NCBI GenBank assembly: GCA_012841485.1
Contig: DUUU01000613.1
Span: 1-16,140 of the forward strand
Source: Armatimonadota bacterium
GTDB taxonomy: Bacteria; Armatimonadota; JAAZEB01
Direction of reading: 5' to 3'
Length of the DNA stretch: 16,140 bases
In this document: positions 14,900-16,140 of the stretch, in pieces
How positions within the stretch are numbered: the stretch's first letter is position 1
Layout of the letters: each line of letters starts with the position of its first letter
Translations under genes and position numbers: made by a program
Notes under the pieces: model-generated
Databases searched by the model: none
Told to the model about the DNA's origin: nothing
Seen by the model: only the letters and a program-made list of their open reading frames with translations

Positions 14900-14926
14900 G
14901 CGGGGTGCGCCCCGGGCGCGTCCCGC
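14900..14926 (+). terminator. Hairpin after pseudopilin copy C
   Basis: A 12-bp stem, with two G-T wobble pairs and a 3-base loop, lies 25 bases past the stop codon and is followed by CGTTCT, a poor T-tract. It could end the pseudopilin message or separate it in level from the next gene. The rest of the gap to 15012 is GC-rich with no promoter that I can defend. Confidence 0.5.
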
Positions 14927-15012
14927 CGTTCTACCCGCGCCGGCGCGCGCCGCGGCAGCGTGGATCACGCGCCCGGGCCGCCTTTCGTTTCACAGGCGCA
15001 AGGAGGGGGACC

Positions 15013-16140
15013 ATGCAGTGGATGCCGAGGATCGAAGCACGAATCGTCGGGCTGCTACTTGCCGGAGTGCTGGCGTGCCCTGGGGCGCTATCCGCAGACG
15101 GCGCCTCCAGAGAAGCGTCCGCCATACCGCCGGTGGATGAAGCCCGCCTCAATACCGTGCGCATCTTTGCCGACCGGGTGCTGCAGCATGGCCGTGATCA
15201 CTACCGGGAGACACCAACTCCTCTGTTCGTGGATGGCCTCAACGTGGAGACCCTGGAGCCGGTGCGCTGGGTCTATAGGGGCGAGCGGTGGATTCCCTCC
15301 AACCTGGCCAGCCAGCAGAACCTGTTCCGCACCCTGGTCGGCCTCAGCAACCTCACCGGCGACCCGCGCTACCGGAAGGCGGCGGAGGAGGCCATCGCCT
15401 ATCACTTCGAACACCTGCGCAGCTCGTGCGGCTTGCTCCCCTGGGGCGGGCACCGCTGGGTGGATCTGGCCACCGGCAAATTCGTTGGCGAAGGAGGCCG
15501 CCCGCACGAATTCAAGCTCAACCTTCCCTTCTACGAGCTGATGTGGGAGGTGAACCCATCCGCCACGGAGCAGTTCATCAAGGCGTTCTGGAACGCCCAT
15601 ATCCTCGACTGGGGCAAGCTGGATATGAACCGCCACGGCTCCTATGGCAAGCAGATGGGCGCCCTGTGGAACAACACCTTTGAAGATCCGAAGCCTTTCT
15701 TCGAAGGTGACGGCCTCACCTTCCTCAATGCTGGCACCGATTTGATCTATGCCGGTGCCCTCCTCTACAAGTTCACGGGTGACCAGGGCGCGCTCACCTG
15801 GGCGAAGCGCCTGGCCTATCAGTACGTGAAGGCACGCCATCCCAAGACCGGCCTGGGCGTGGTCCAGTACAGCAAGCTGATCCGGCGGCGGCAACCTCCG
15901 GCGACGGGTCCGCTGCCCGAGGGGGGCAACTACGGAGACCGCGCGGAGAACCAGTTCGGCGCCGAGTTTGGCGAGGTCGCGCGCGAGGGCTACATGATCC
16001 GCTCGCCCGGCACGATCTACGAGGGCAACGCCATCGCTCAGCTGCAGATCGCCGAGCTGCTGGGCAAGGAGGGTTCCGACTTCCTCGCCTGGACGGTGGC
16101 TGGCCTGCGCGCCTACGCGCGCTATGGCTATGATCCCAAG
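15013..16140 (+). CDS. Secreted pectate-lyase-like / alpha-alpha-barrel protein, 3' end outside window
   Basis: The first 376 residues are visible and the frame runs off the right edge. A Sec signal peptide (basic start, hydrophobic 10-26, ALSA near 25-28) directs export. The mature part is mostly helical with repeated helix-loop units (SNLASQQNLFRTLVGLSNLTG at 96-116; YRKAAEEAIAY at 120-130; AGALLYKFTGD at 247-257) and conserved-looking aromatic and charged loops: WGGHRW (144-149), HEFKLNLPFYELMW (165-178), FWNAHILDW (192-200) and NRHGSYG (206-212). This pattern suits an (alpha/alpha) toroid polysaccharide lyase or hydrolase, and similar proteins are often annotated as pectate lyases; I am not sure of the family. 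AAGGAGG is six bases before the ATG. It lies downstream of pseudopilin copy C. Confidence 0.75.
   Translation, partial: MQWMPRIEARIVGLLLAGVLACPGALSADGASREASAIPPVDEARLNTVRIFADRVLQHGRDHYRETPTPLFVDGLNVETLEPVRWVYRGERWIPSNLASQQNLFRTLVGLSNLTGDPRYRKAAEEAIAYHFEHLRSSCGLLPWGGHRWVDLATGKFVGEGGRPHEFKLNLPFYELMWEVNPSATEQFIKAFWNAHILDWGKLDMNRHGSYGKQMGALWNNTFEDPKPFFEGDGLTFLNAGTDLIYAGALLYKFTGDQGALTWAKRLAYQYVKARHPKTGLGVVQYSKLIRRRQPPATGPLPEGGNYGDRAENQFGAEFGEVAREGYMIRSPGTIYEGNAIAQLQIAELLGKEGSDFLAWTVAGLRAYARYGYDPK

Noticed and set aside
1..16140. tRNA or rRNA genes, CRISPR arrays, transposases, phage genes
   Set aside because: None seen: no cloverleaf with a T-loop pattern, no regularly spaced direct repeats with unique spacers, and no integrase or transposase motifs in any frame.

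Overview
The window looks like a chromosome segment of a high-GC, free-living, glycan-degrading bacterium, most probably Armatimonadota. This rests on three type II pseudopilin-like proteins with an almost invariant N-terminus ([34 protein letters not shown], written here only as a pattern start FTLIELLVV) and a C-terminal H-X9-DG motif. That combination is abundant in Armatimonadota and Planctomycetota; the [10 protein letters not shown] wording favours Armatimonadota. The taxonomic call is inference and no marker RNA is present.

Layout. 1-1361 (minus): two tandem pseudopilin paralogues, the left one cut by the window edge, each preceded by a related ~180-nt leader. 1634-3385 (plus): a secreted protein of unrecognised family with glycosidase-like features, divergent from the pseudopilins. 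3386-3505: a 120-bp intergenic region that is almost entirely inverted repeats. 3506-6634 (minus): a two-gene unit, a secreted GH123/DUF4091-type protein followed by an L-fucose-isomerase-like protein. 6635-6920: divergent intergenic region with a hairpin-rich repeat (R1) and a good sigma-70 promoter. 6921-12724 (plus): a seven-gene co-directional run, YycJ/WalJ-type metallo-hydrolase, class I fumarase alpha and beta subunits, SdhA, SdhB, Rex, and an 84-aa membrane protein. 12765-13517 (minus): a sugar phosphate isomerase/epimerase-like TIM barrel. 13518-14160: 643 bp without a gene, holding a second repeat copy (R2), a promoter with an inverted repeat in its spacer, and a folded leader. 14161-14874 (plus): a third H-X9-DG pseudopilin. 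15013 to the right edge (plus): a secreted pectate-lyase-like protein, cut by the edge.

How it fits together. The flanks are glycan-use modules in which a pseudopilin-like protein sits beside a secreted carbohydrate-active enzyme (1361/1634 and 14161/15013), plus enzymes that would process released sugars (3506, 12765). The centre is a core-metabolism operon joining fumarase, the two catalytic subunits of succinate dehydrogenase and the NADH-sensing repressor Rex. No SdhC/SdhD membrane anchor is in the window. The most distinctive signals are the duplicated pseudopilin-plus-leader cassette, the fumarase-SdhAB-Rex cluster without anchor genes, the palindrome inside the promoter before the third pseudopilin, and a two-copy intergenic repeat with hairpins preserved by G-U-compatible changes.
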